A stretch of 64,000 nt of DNA from Bradyrhizobium arachidis (GTDB lineage: Bacteria; Pseudomonadota; Alphaproteobacteria; Rhizobiales; Xanthobacteraceae). The stretch is taken from contig NZ_CP077970.1 of assembly GCF_024758505.1 (NCBI RefSeq), forward strand, positions 806,001-870,000, given 5' to 3'. Position 1 is the stretch's first letter. Every line of letters begins with the position of its first letter. The translations under genes and the position numbers were made by a program. Under the pieces are notes generated by a model. That model had not been told where the DNA came from. It did not search any database and saw only the letters and a program-made list of their open reading frames with translations. Below are positions 36,031 through 44,103 of the stretch, in pieces.

Positions 36031-37044
36031 TCACTCTCTGGCCTCCAGTTTCTTGATACGCGCCTTGATGGCAGCCGCCCTGCCAACGTAGCGCCGGATG
36101 ATCTTTTCAACGTTTGCCTCTTCCCACGCTAGCGTCTCCGCGATCTCGCGCATGCTGAAACCTGCGATGTAGAACTTGGTCGCTGCCGTGCCGCGCAGGT
36201 CGTTGAAGTGCAAGTCGCGGTCCGCCATTCCCGCTTCGATCTTGGCTTTGTTGAAGCTGCTGCCGAAGCCATCCACCGTCCACGGACGGCGCTTGCTGCT
36301 GGTCAAGATCGTGGTTGCGCGCTTGGGAATGCGGGCCAGCACTTCGCGGAGCGCGGGATACAGCGCAATGATCGCCTCGCGGCGGTGCTTGCTCTTACTG
36401 GTGGTGAGCACGATGGCGTCGTCCTGAACGTGCGACCATGAAAGGCGGCACAGGTCGCCCAGCCGCAAGCCGGTGTGGCCAGCTAGGTCAACGGCAAGCG
36501 CGATCTCTGCCGAGCAGGTTTGCTTGATGTGCGCCACGTCGGCGTCGGTCCAGATGATTTCGGAGCGGTCGTTGTTGTAAAGATGCTTGATGCCCTCGCA
36601 GGGATTGCCCGCGATCTTTCCCAACTCGACCCCATGGGCCACGACGCGCGAAAGAACCTGTAGCGCATAGTCGGCGGTGCGCGGCGTGTCGGCCCACTGG
36701 TTGCGCCAGCGGCGGATCACGGGCCTTATCTTCTCCGGACGATCAAACTGCGCGATGCGCAGGTCGCCGAAGTAGTCCGCGATGCGGTCAAGCCACTTGC
36801 CCCACTGGTCGCGCGTGGACTGCGCCAGCTTCTTGTAATCCTTGCTCGCCTTGTAGTCCGCCACGATGAAGCGGAAGCGGCTCTTGTCAGGCGCGCGGTG
36901 CTGCTCGATGGCTTCGTTGTAGCTGGCCATGAACTCCGGCGTGCCGGGTTCACCACGCAAGCGCGGGCCGCCGCGCCAAGCATAGTAATATGTGTGGCCC
37001 TTTGCCTTGACCTTTGCGATGCCTTTCAAATCAACCTTGACCAT
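36031..37044 (-). CDS. int: Tyrosine-recombinase integrase
   Basis: Site-specific recombinase of 337 residues from the ATG at 37044. Catalytic elements: Arg in GHTGLRLGDLCRLSW, HFNDLRG (His-x-x-Arg), and Tyr in IIRRYVGRAA. The N-terminal part has the SAM-like core-binding domain preceded by a small beta region. It adjoins the tRNA-Gly attachment site and most likely integrates and excises the element there. It overlaps the preceding 71-residue gene by 14 bp, so it is expressed at the end of the long minus-strand transcript or from an internal promoter. Confidence 0.95.
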   Translation of the reverse strand: MVKVDLKGIAKVKAKGHTYYYAWRGGPRLRGEPGTPEFMASYNEAIEQHRAPDKSRFRFIVADYKASKDYKKLAQSTRDQWGKWLDRIADYFGDLRIAQFDRPEKIRPVIRRWRNQWADTPRTADYALQVLSRVVAHGVELGKIAGNPCEGIKHLYNNDRSEIIWTDADVAHIKQTCSAEIALAVDLAGHTGLRLGDLCRLSWSHVQDDAIVLTTSKSKHRREAIIALYPALREVLARIPKRATTILTSSKRRPWTVDGFGSSFNKAKIEAGMADRDLHFNDLRGTAATKFYIAGFSMREIAETLAWEEANVEKIIRRYVGRAAAIKARIKKLEARE

Positions 37045-37246
37045 GACGCGCCTCAAATGCTGCCAACTCGCGATCTAGATCGTCGCTGTTTGTTTGTTTT
37101 ATTTGAGCGTCACCGCCATTGCCAAGGATGCGGAGGGTGCCGTCTGGGGCAATCTCGAAGCCGCCAACCGCCAAGCCCGCTGCCCGCGCCGCCTTAATGG
37201 CGCGGACAACGTCGGTCTGCTTGAACCTGTGGGTGCCTCGGGACAT
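37031..37246 (-). CDS. Small integrase-coupled protein
   Basis: A 71-residue protein with an N-terminal FKQTDVVRAIKAARAAG helix and IAPDGTLRIL strand. Small proteins of this general form commonly precede integrase genes in alphaproteobacterial prophages. A role as excision or directionality factor is possible but not shown. Overlap with int implies translational coupling. Confidence 0.75.
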   Translation of the reverse strand: MSRGTHRFKQTDVVRAIKAARAAGLAVGGFEIAPDGTLRILGNGGDAQIKQTNSDDLDRELAAFEARHGQG

Positions 37247-37283
37247 CGGTGTGGTCTGTACTGAGTCGATTGAATTGACAGCC

Positions 37284-39125
37284 TTACGGAAGCGGCATGC
37301 CGGTATTGAGCGCGCTATTCGGCGCGGCGTCCGGGCTGGACTTGCCCGTGCTGCCGGGCCCGTTGGCAGTCAGCTTGCCCGCCAGCTTGACGATGGTGTC
37401 CACAGCGGTGAGCAGGCTGCTGCTTGGCTCGACCTTGACGACGACCTCGCCCTTGACGTCGGCGCTGCCGTTAAGCTCCGCTGTAACAGGCGCGGTTACG
37501 ACTGCTTCGAGCGGCTGCACGCTGGGCATGGGGCCAGTCGGGAGGATGTCGCCGGGAGCGCGCGGGCGCACGCCGGGCTTGCGGATCTCCGTGACCTCGC
37601 CGGGCCCGGACTTGCGCCACATGTTGGCTTCCGGATCATCGGGGCCGAACAGCGGCTTGCGGTTCAGGACATCGTCAAGGTGCTTGGCGCGCTGCGCTTC
37701 GATCAGCTTGGTGGTTGCGTCGTCGATCACAGCCTTGCGGTGCTCGGGAAGCTCCTCGCCGGTCCGCGCCTTGTACTTTTCAGCCATGCCCTTCAGGCGG
37801 TCGACGGTGGCCTGAGCAGAGGTAACGCGCTCGTCCACCAGTTCGCGCTTCGCCTGAGCGACCTCGTCCTTCATCAGGTCCTGGACGCCGGTGAAGGGCT
37901 TGTCGCCGAACTTGTCAAACGCCTTTGCGGTGTCGTTGAGGATGCCCGCCAAGCCGTCTTTGTTCGGGCCAAACTTCTTCGCAAGCTTGTCGATGGCACC
38001 ACCAGCGGAGTTGATCGCGCGGTCCATCGCCTCGCCCATGCGCTTCATGGCGATGGCTGGCGTGTCCATGATCTTTTCGAAGTCCTTTTGCGTGCTGCCA
38101 GCCGACGTCTTGAGCTCGGCCGTCACCTTGCGGTTCAGGGCTTGGTAGCTGAGCAGCGCCCGCATGCCGCGCGCGAACTCCATGTCGCTGAACAACTGCG
38201 GCACCTTGGACAAGTCGCCCTTGATGGCGTCGTCGCTCAGCTTGGTGAAAACCTCCAGCAAATCCTTGCCTTCGGCACGAGCCTTGGTCATTTCCTTGCG
38301 CAGGTCGATGCCAAACTTCTTGAACTTCTTGGTGGTTTCTTCGCTTTCCATCTTGGCGAAGATGTTTTGCATGGAGGAGGCGGCTTCCTCGGTGGTGCCC
38401 GTGCCGTTACGGATGGTCTGAAGCGCGGCCACAATGCGCATCAAGCCTTCCTCTCCCTTCATGCCAGCAGCCACAGCGGCGGGCGCAATGGACGGGAAGT
38501 AGCGCGCCATGTCCTTAAGCTCGAACTTGCCCGCCTTGCCGCCCTTCACGAGGATGTCGAACGCGTTCTGCATTTTGTCGGTGGCGATGCCAAGGTTTTG
38601 GTTGAGCGCCAGCGTAGTGGTCGCCATGTCCTCAACCTCAGCACCAGCCGCCTGCGCCGTCTTGGCGATGGCGGGAATGGCGGGCAGCGCTTCCTTGAGG
38701 TCCATGCCACCAGCGGTCAGGCTTTCCAGCCCCTTGGTGACCTCGCCGAACGACTGGCCCGTTGCCTTGGCGGTCTCGCGCAAGGCTGTGCTCAGGGACG
38801 AAACCTCCTGCTCCGTCGCGTCGGCTGTGATGCCGATGCGCTTGATCTTCAGGTCCGCGTCCGCGAAGTTTTTGTAGGCAACGCCAGCACCAGCGGCGAT
38901 GGCAGCCGGAGCCAGCACGCGCCCGGCGGCGCCAATGATGGCGGCGTTAGCCGCGCTGGCGGTCTGGCTGGCGCGCGTCGCCATACCTGCGTTCATCGCC
39001 GTGGCGCGGTTGGCCATTGCGGCGGCTTGGTTCATGCCGCGTATCTTGGCGGCGATCTGGCTGAACACGCCTCCGGTTTTGTCGGAGGCGCTGAGGATTG
39101 CGCGGGCTTCAATGATTTGTGCCAT
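37284..39125 (-). CDS. Phage tail tape measure protein, TP901-type
   Basis: A 613-residue protein. The N-terminal region is Ala/Met-rich (about residues 25-80, with a hydrophobic stretch IGAAGRVLAPAAIAAGAGVAY), followed by the conserved TP901 core: IGITADATEQEVSSL, TKATGQSFGE-like helices, AAGMKGEEGLMRIVAALQTI and TEEAASSMQNIF. The C-terminal part is Pro/Lys-rich with coiled-coil character. Tape measures set tail length, so its presence without any tail tube gene is striking. Its start overlaps the 77-residue gene by 17 bp. Confidence 0.88.
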   Translation of the reverse strand: MAQIIEARAILSASDKTGGVFSQIAAKIRGMNQAAAMANRATAMNAGMATRASQTASAANAAIIGAAGRVLAPAAIAAGAGVAYKNFADADLKIKRIGITADATEQEVSSLSTALRETAKATGQSFGEVTKGLESLTAGGMDLKEALPAIPAIAKTAQAAGAEVEDMATTTLALNQNLGIATDKMQNAFDILVKGGKAGKFELKDMARYFPSIAPAAVAAGMKGEEGLMRIVAALQTIRNGTGTTEEAASSMQNIFAKMESEETTKKFKKFGIDLRKEMTKARAEGKDLLEVFTKLSDDAIKGDLSKVPQLFSDMEFARGMRALLSYQALNRKVTAELKTSAGSTQKDFEKIMDTPAIAMKRMGEAMDRAINSAGGAIDKLAKKFGPNKDGLAGILNDTAKAFDKFGDKPFTGVQDLMKDEVAQAKRELVDERVTSAQATVDRLKGMAEKYKARTGEELPEHRKAVIDDATTKLIEAQRAKHLDDVLNRKPLFGPDDPEANMWRKSGPGEVTEIRKPGVRPRAPGDILPTGPMPSVQPLEAVVTAPVTAELNGSADVKGEVVVKVEPSSSLLTAVDTIVKLAGKLTANGPGSTGKSSPDAAPNSALNTGMPLP

Positions 39126-39342
39126 TGGTCAACTCCTTGAGGATGTCGCGCTGGATTGACCTTTGGTCGCCCTTGGTCAGGCGCGAGATGTTGCCGTGCG
39201 CCATCTGCTCGGTGAGCATGGCGGTGACGACCCCGAGCACCGTGACCGCCACGCGGTTCTTCAGCGCCCATGCTTCGGTTGGTAGGTTGTCTGCGTGCAG
39301 CGCTTCGAGCGCCCGCGCCTTGATCGTTTCGATGTGGTTCAT
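39109..39342 (-). CDS. Small phage protein upstream of tape measure
   Basis: A 77-residue, mostly helical protein (IKARALEALHADNLPTEAW, NISRLTKGDQRSIQRDIL) with a hydrophobic middle. In tailed phages the gene directly before the tape measure usually encodes a tail-assembly chaperone; whether this is one cannot be told from sequence. Overlap with the tape measure supports co-translation. Confidence 0.65.
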   Translation of the reverse strand: MNHIETIKARALEALHADNLPTEAWALKNRVAVTVLGVVTAMLTEQMAHGNISRLTKGDQRSIQRDILKELTNGTNH

Positions 39343-39422
39343 TGCTGTTTGCCCTGCTGTGTTAAGTGGAGCCTTGCCGACCTTGACCCTTAATGTTGAT
39401 GTTGAGTTGTGTCGCAACCCAA

Positions 39423-39463
39423 CAAGCGCGTGCCCGGGAGGTCTGCTTGCCGTTGTGGGACTG
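39423..39463 (-). promoter_or_regulatory. Leader-RNA motif, copy 1
   Basis: On the minus strand: CAGTCCC (39463-39457), then CAAGC (39449-39445), CCTCCCGGG (39441-39433) and GCGCTTG (39429-39423). CAAGC can pair with GCTTG, exposing CCTCC in the loop. It lies 81 bp before the 77-residue gene and shares all blocks with copy 2 before the replication gene. Confidence 0.55.
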
Positions 39464-39503
39464 GCTCCTTCGCCCTTCAGGTACTGCACGCACCACGAAC
39501 TGA

Positions 39504-39839
39504 TTAGAACGTGCCGTTCAGGCGGATGCGCGCCACAGTGTCGGCCGCGCCCTGCGCCTTCATGTTGATGCCGATCTTGGTGTTGCCCGCCGAAACGTTG
39601 GTGACGTTCTTCGCGGTATTGTCCCAATACACGGCAGCGAACGCAGCGGCCCACGCCTGAGCGGCAACCTTGGGCAGTTCGAAGACGCCTTCGGTCGCAA
39701 TCTCGACGTCCTCGCCAACCGCCTGCGTGGTGGCGGCGACGCCGAACAGGCTGCCGATGAGGTAAGCCGTGCCGCTGACGGTGCCGCCAGCCGGAGCGGT
39801 CGCGGTCACCATTTTGCCGGGTTGAATGTAGTTCTTCAT
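39504..39839 (-). CDS. DUF2190-family capsid decoration-like protein
   Basis: A 111-residue protein beginning MKNYIQPGKMVTATAPAGG and continuing AYLIGSLFGVA, GVFELPKVAAQAWA and VYWDNTAKNVT; this is the standard DUF2190 pattern, a family found beside major capsid genes and considered a capsid-stabilising or head-tail joining protein. Start at 39839 matches the family; an ATG at 39851 would add four residues. Confidence 0.88.
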   Translation of the reverse strand: MKNYIQPGKMVTATAPAGGTVSGTAYLIGSLFGVAATTQAVGEDVEIATEGVFELPKVAAQAWAAAFAAVYWDNTAKNVTNVSAGNTKIGINMKAQGAADTVARIRLNGTF

Positions 39840-39841
39840 GG

Positions 39842-40066
39842 CTATTGCCATCCTTTCGATCTGATGTTGATGGTGGTGATCGCCGTGCCTTGCAGCGCGG
39901 CGATTTCTTGCTCGGTAGCGGCAATGGCTTTCAGCAAGTCATTGACGCTGCGATATTCGACCTCTTGCGCACCATTCGGGCCCTCGTAGCGGACCCGCTT
40001 GCTGCCCGACGTTAAAGCGTCCTTGAGGTGCTCAAGGTTGGCTTGGAGAGTTGCTAGGTCAGCCAT
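39842..40066 (-). CDS. gpW-like head-tail joining protein
   Basis: A 74-residue protein starting MADLATLQANLEHLKDALTSG, followed by a short beta hairpin (KRVRYEGPNGAQEVEYRS) and a second helix (VNDLLKAIAATEQEIAAL). This helix-hairpin-helix layout and length match the lambda gpW-type connector that completes the portal for tail docking. The neighbouring Zn-motif gene overlaps by 8 bp. Confidence 0.8.
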   Translation of the reverse strand: MADLATLQANLEHLKDALTSGSKRVRYEGPNGAQEVEYRSVNDLLKAIAATEQEIAALQGTAITTINIRSKGWQ

Positions 40067-40469
40067 TTGCTTTCCTTTTCAGTTTCAGGCAGCCACAACT
40101 CTTCGTGTGTCTGTTGCGCAGGTTGTAGCCTGCAACACGCGCCAACCGGCCGCAGTCGCAAAGGCAAGCCCAATAGGTCTGCTTGTCGCCTGCGCTGCCG
40201 GTCACCTCGAAGCCGTCGCGGTGCAAGACAGTCAGCTTGCCGACGCGGCGGCCCGTGAGATCGATGAGGCGAGTGCAACCACACGACGCGGTCTTGCCTC
40301 CTTTGCGCAGATTGCCGCGAGCGACCACGTGATGATTTCCGCAGTCGCAGCGCACATTCCACGCCACCACGCGGCGCGAACCGTTCACGCCCATGGGCGT
40401 CCATCCGGCACGGCCCGTCACGACGAGCCGCCCGAACCGCTGGCCGGTGATGTCGATAACCGGCCGCAC
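40059..40469 (-). CDS. Tandem CDCG...SCGC zinc-motif protein
   Basis: A 136-residue protein from the GTG at 40469 (GTG at 40505 also possible). It contains two copies of one module: DITGQRFGRLVV...RCDCGN...RGNLRKGGKTASCGC and DLTGRRVGKLTV...LCDCGR...GYNLRNRHTKSCGC. Each offers four Cys (CxC...CxC). This module normally sits before AP2 or HNH domains in phage homing endonucleases; here neither nuclease domain follows. Possible DNA-binding or structural protein. Confidence 0.75.
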   Translation of the reverse strand: MRPVIDITGQRFGRLVVTGRAGWTPMGVNGSRRVVAWNVRCDCGNHHVVARGNLRKGGKTASCGCTRLIDLTGRRVGKLTVLHRDGFEVTGSAGDKQTYWACLCDCGRLARVAGYNLRNRHTKSCGCLKLKRKANG

Positions 40470-40471
40470 AC

Positions 40472-42208
40472 TTACGCGCCTGCGTTCGTGTAGGAGCCGC
40501 GCCACTCCACAGCGCCACAGCCGTAGTCGAGGCGCACCTTGGTCTTGACGCCATCGACCTCAAAGCCGACCTGCGTTTCGATCTGGGGCCCGGGAGCGCC
40601 CGCAAGGTGGGCGTACTCAAGGCTTTCCATGTCGCTGGCAAACAGCCACCAGCGGGTCGCGCTGGTCAGGCGCGGCTCGACAACCGGGGTCAGCTTGCTG
40701 AACACGTTGACGTCGGCCGTGGTCATGGCCTGAATGGCGGTGAGCAGTTTCTCCACGCTGGTCTCAAGGTCCGGCGGGATCAGGATGTGGCTCGGCGTGA
40801 CGGTGATCAGGCCGCCGCCCGGTCCGGTCTGCTTGCGCATGGCCAAGCGCGCTGCGCTGAGCGTTGTCTCGGACGGAGCCGCGCCAGCGGCGGAAATGTT
40901 GCCGTGGTCGGTGTGGTGCAGCGCCTTGCCGTCCGACATGGTCGGGCCGACGCCAGCATTGGCCTGAAGCAGGTTGACAAGCTCCTGCGCCTCGAACGCC
41001 GCAGCGGCGTTGCCCAAGCGGCGGGACACGTCCGTGAACGCGCTGAGGTCGTCATTGATCAGCGCTTGGCGGCTGAACGAAATGATGCGGCCAAAGGTAT
41101 TCAGGCGATAGGTCTCGCCGGCTTCCACCAGAGAGCCGGACTTGAACTCGCCGTGCTCGTTGACCTTCTCCAGCGTGACGCCCGTGCTGTCCAGCATCAG
41201 CTTGGTCTTGGCGCGGAAGTCCGACGCCGTGGTCTGGCGAGCCAGAAGGCGGATGCCGCTGGCGGGCTGGTTGTAGCTGTCACGCAGGGTGCGGCCCACA
41301 GTGTTGGCGAGGATCAGCGGGAAGTCGCTGGTGGTGAGAGCGCGCTCGATCAGCGAGTGAGACGCAAGACCGATCACGCTAACGCCGGAGCGTTGCAGCA
41401 CGACGCGGGCAATGTCGGCGATGGTGTGGCCTACGTAGGCGCGAGCCTCAGCGCTGGGCTGGTGCTGCGGGGCGACGCGGACGTACAGCGCCTCGCCGAC
41501 AGCACGGATGAAGTTTTCCGAGTTGTCGTGGGTGGTGTTGTTGTGGGACGTGCGGATCACGGTAGCATTGCTCCTTGAAATCAGGTCGTTGAGGATCGCC
41601 TCGCGTGCCTCTTCGACCGTTGCGTTGCGGGTGATCAGGCCATCAAGCGCTTCCTGCGCCATGCCAGCCTGACGGGCGAGTTGGATGATGGTGGCGTTGT
41701 CGTTGCCGCGCGTGCGGGCATGCGGGTCGGCAGGAACTGCGACGAAGGAAATTTCCCTGATGGCCCACTGCGTAGCGGTACGAGTGCGGTTGCCGCTGGC
41801 GTCGTTGCCGTCCTGCCAAGCGCTGACCTGATAGCCAATGCTGACCGAATTCAGTTCGCCGCTGCGGATTGCCGACACAAGGCTGGCAACCTCGGGGCGC
41901 GTGCTGAGATGCATGCGGGCCACAAGGTTGGTGCCTTCACGCCAGACCTCGTCCACTGTGCCCAGCACGCTTTCGAGGCTCTGGCGGTGGCTGTTCAGCA
42001 CGCTGATGCCACGCAAGGAAGCGAGGTCGACAACCGAAGTGTCGAGAAGCTCCTGAAACGTGCCAGCGGCGTCAGAGCGAGTAACGGCAGCGCCCGTCGA
42101 GATGACGGCTTCAACCGTTCCAGCCTCGGCGTTGTAGGAAGACGGCCGCAGGGTTGCGCGGCGCGTCTCAAGTTGGGTCGCGGCTTCGCGAACCAGCAGC
42201 TTATGCAT
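40472..42208 (-). CDS. Prohead protease / major capsid protein fusion
   Basis: A 578-residue polyprotein. Residues about 15-180 form a prohead protease with catalytic candidates His74 (NSHRQSLES) and Ser121 or Ser123 (LNSVSIGY). From about residue 200 on is an HK97-like capsid protein (YVGHTIADIARVVLQRSG, GEFKSGSLVEAGETYRLNTFGRIISFSRQALINDDL, VGFEVDGVKTKVRLDYGCGAVEWRG). Such fusions are an established arrangement in some proteobacterial phages. Cleavage between the parts is expected during head maturation. Confidence 0.9.
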   Translation of the reverse strand: MHKLLVREAATQLETRRATLRPSSYNAEAGTVEAVISTGAAVTRSDAAGTFQELLDTSVVDLASLRGISVLNSHRQSLESVLGTVDEVWREGTNLVARMHLSTRPEVASLVSAIRSGELNSVSIGYQVSAWQDGNDASGNRTRTATQWAIREISFVAVPADPHARTRGNDNATIIQLARQAGMAQEALDGLITRNATVEEAREAILNDLISRSNATVIRTSHNNTTHDNSENFIRAVGEALYVRVAPQHQPSAEARAYVGHTIADIARVVLQRSGVSVIGLASHSLIERALTTSDFPLILANTVGRTLRDSYNQPASGIRLLARQTTASDFRAKTKLMLDSTGVTLEKVNEHGEFKSGSLVEAGETYRLNTFGRIISFSRQALINDDLSAFTDVSRRLGNAAAAFEAQELVNLLQANAGVGPTMSDGKALHHTDHGNISAAGAAPSETTLSAARLAMRKQTGPGGGLITVTPSHILIPPDLETSVEKLLTAIQAMTTADVNVFSKLTPVVEPRLTSATRWWLFASDMESLEYAHLAGAPGPQIETQVGFEVDGVKTKVRLDYGCGAVEWRGSYTNAGA

Positions 42209-43496
42209 TGTTAGTCTCCTGAGTTGGGCTCGGAAGAGCCTTGGGTACGAAAGTGTCTGAGGAAAGCTCGGCGTCTACGTCGGCAACATTCCGCCCGCGC
42301 GCCGCAATGACCTCCGCGCGACTGCGCAGGCCAGAGTTGATCGCGAGCACGTCAGCTTCGGTTTCTTTCTTGGGGTCCAGCGAAGCAAAGTCCGGCAGCA
42401 GGTAGGACGCTTCGCCGAAGCTGGAGGACAGCCCGTTCAGGACGCGCAGCAATGAGAAGCGGCGATGCAGAGGCTCGAAAACGAGCGGCACCAGCAGGGA
42501 AGCGCGCTGCGCCTTGATGCGCCGCTTGAAGCTCTCCATCCCCATCTTGCCGCTGGAGTAGTTCGTGTCGGTGAGGTTGCCGGTCACCAAGGCGTAGGGC
42601 ATGCCGACGCCCGCGCAGATTTCATGAAGCATTTCCTTCATGAGTTCGCTCGCGTTGCCTTCATCAGGCATCGTTGGAAACGAGATCGTTGTGCCCACGG
42701 GCAGCACGCGGAGCGCGCCCGGCTCAAGGCTCAGGTCGGCCGTGGGTGGCGTGGCGGTCGCATCGCCAAACGCGGTCCCAGAGGCATCCTGAATGAAGCC
42801 GCCGAACAGGGCAGCGACCGAGGCACGAGCAAGTCTTGCATCAGAAAGCTTGTGCGCTTCTGCGATGCGCGTGAGCACAGGCGCAAGCTCGGAAATGCCG
42901 CGACGCTGTCCCGGGACCTTCTGCTCGAAGTAGTGAATGACGTCTTCCGCAGGGATGCGGCGAGCGGGCGCGATGGTAGCGAAGGCTTGGTCGGGCGCGT
43001 CGGGCAGAATGTGATAGGCGACGATCTCGCCCCGCGCATCTTCCTCAACTCCGGCAATCACCCTGCCACCGCTGGGCAAATCGACGTTGATGGTTCTATC
43101 AAGCTGCTCCGGGTTCAGCACGGTCAGCCGCAGATCGCCGTTGCGATCAACGGTCATGCGGGCCAGCCCTTCGCCAAGTTGGAATTGGCACCGCACCAGC
43201 AAGCGCAGCGCGGCCAAATTGGCGGAGAACCACGTCTCGGCTGCGGTGTCGTTGCCGTTCTTGAACTGCACGGCTGGGGCATCGGGGAGCAATGCGTCCA
43301 CGTAAACCATGGCAATGCTCGCGGCGATCGGGCTGTTGGCCACAGCGAACGCGGCGCGCGACCCGGTCAGGTGTGCCGCAGCCAACGTCTGCGCGGCGGG
43401 CGCGTGCATCGTGTGCCAAGCGGGCCAGCGCGGACCGCCGCTGGCGGCTTCGTAGTTGCGCTTGAACATGCGCTTGATGACGGCGGGGAGTTTCAT
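42201..43496 (-). CDS. Phage portal protein, lambda family
   Basis: Portal of 431 residues forming the DNA-entry vertex. Visible elements: LNPEQLDRTINVDLPSGGRVIAGVE, VIHYFEQKVPGQRRGISELAPVL, and EICAGVGMPYALVTGNLTDTNYSSGKMGMESFKR near the C-terminal third; these match lambda gpB-type portals. Start at 43496 overlaps the stop of the HTH gene (ATGA), so head genes form one translational chain. Confidence 0.92.
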   Translation of the reverse strand: MKLPAVIKRMFKRNYEAASGGPRWPAWHTMHAPAAQTLAAAHLTGSRAAFAVANSPIAASIAMVYVDALLPDAPAVQFKNGNDTAAETWFSANLAALRLLVRCQFQLGEGLARMTVDRNGDLRLTVLNPEQLDRTINVDLPSGGRVIAGVEEDARGEIVAYHILPDAPDQAFATIAPARRIPAEDVIHYFEQKVPGQRRGISELAPVLTRIAEAHKLSDARLARASVAALFGGFIQDASGTAFGDATATPPTADLSLEPGALRVLPVGTTISFPTMPDEGNASELMKEMLHEICAGVGMPYALVTGNLTDTNYSSGKMGMESFKRRIKAQRASLLVPLVFEPLHRRFSLLRVLNGLSSSFGEASYLLPDFASLDPKKETEADVLAINSGLRSRAEVIAARGRNVADVDAELSSDTFVPKALPSPTQETNNA

Positions 43497-43948
43497 GCTG
43501 CATCCTCTTCCGTGTACAGGCACTCCATCCGCTCACGCATCTCAATGGTGAGCAGGCCAATTTCGAGAACGATGTAAGCTGACGGGAGGGTTTGCCGCCA
43601 CGCGCCTTCGGGTGGGCGCTGGCTCAGCGTGAAGCTGCCGTCATCTTCGAGCCAGACAAGAACTCTCGCATGGTGCGAGCTCTCACGGCGCATGTGCCAA
43701 GCCGTAATCGCGGACTGCGCAAGATCACGAACCATTTCGTGCGCCACGCCCACGGCGACGCCCATGCGGGTCAACTGATGCATGGCGGCGAGTTGGATGA
43801 CGCCGAGCGGCGTGTAGTGTCTATTGCCGCCTGACTTTTCGAAGTCGATCAGCGCGCGCTCTGACCAGTTTCGCAGGTCCTTCGCTGCGAGACCGGGAAT
43901 GAGCTTCAACACGTTGGCGTGTGTGAAGCGATATTCGTTGACGTGCAT
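43493..43948 (-). CDS. MerR-like HTH DNA-binding protein
   Basis: A 151-residue protein starting at ATG 43948, preceded by GAGGG. The N-terminal winged HTH reads FTHANVLKLIPGLAAKDLRNW...GGNRHYTPLGVIQLAAMHQLTRMG, which has the MerR-type layout. The C-terminal part (HARVLVWLEDDGSFTLSQRPP, YIVLEIGLLTIEMRERM) is a mixed domain of unknown role. It sits between terL and portal, an unusual place for a regulator. A frame extending to 44044 is rejected because it runs through an AT-rich palindrome. Confidence 0.78.
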   Translation of the reverse strand: MHVNEYRFTHANVLKLIPGLAAKDLRNWSERALIDFEKSGGNRHYTPLGVIQLAAMHQLTRMGVAVGVAHEMVRDLAQSAITAWHMRRESSHHARVLVWLEDDGSFTLSQRPPEGAWRQTLPSAYIVLEIGLLTIEMRERMECLYTEEDAA

Positions 43949-44012
43949 CTGTTCGCCCTCTGTAAGGCGCAACAGGCAGTGATTTGATGCTGACCGCCAA
44001 CAAAAATTCGGT

Positions 44013-44046
44013 GTTTGTTTTTTAAAGAGGTCTTTGAAAAACAAAC
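44013..44046. promoter_or_regulatory. 34-bp AT-rich palindrome, candidate operator
   Basis: GTTTGTTTTT (44013-44022) mirrors AAAAACAAAC (44037-44046), with inner AAAGA/TCTTT arms. It stands 65 bp before the HTH gene and after terL, and differs sharply in base composition from its surroundings. A second stem TCCCC/GGGGA at 44058-44077 lies nearby and may terminate terL transcription. Confidence 0.55.
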
Positions 44047-44103
44047 AATTTCGACGATCCCCTTGTTTCGTAGGGGACCGTCAAGGGTGGCAATCGGTTT
44101 TAA

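Noticed and set aside
43949..44044. N-terminal extension of the HTH gene to 44044
   Set aside because: It would translate the AT-rich palindrome (FFKDLFKKQ), while the ATG at 43948 has a better ribosome binding site.
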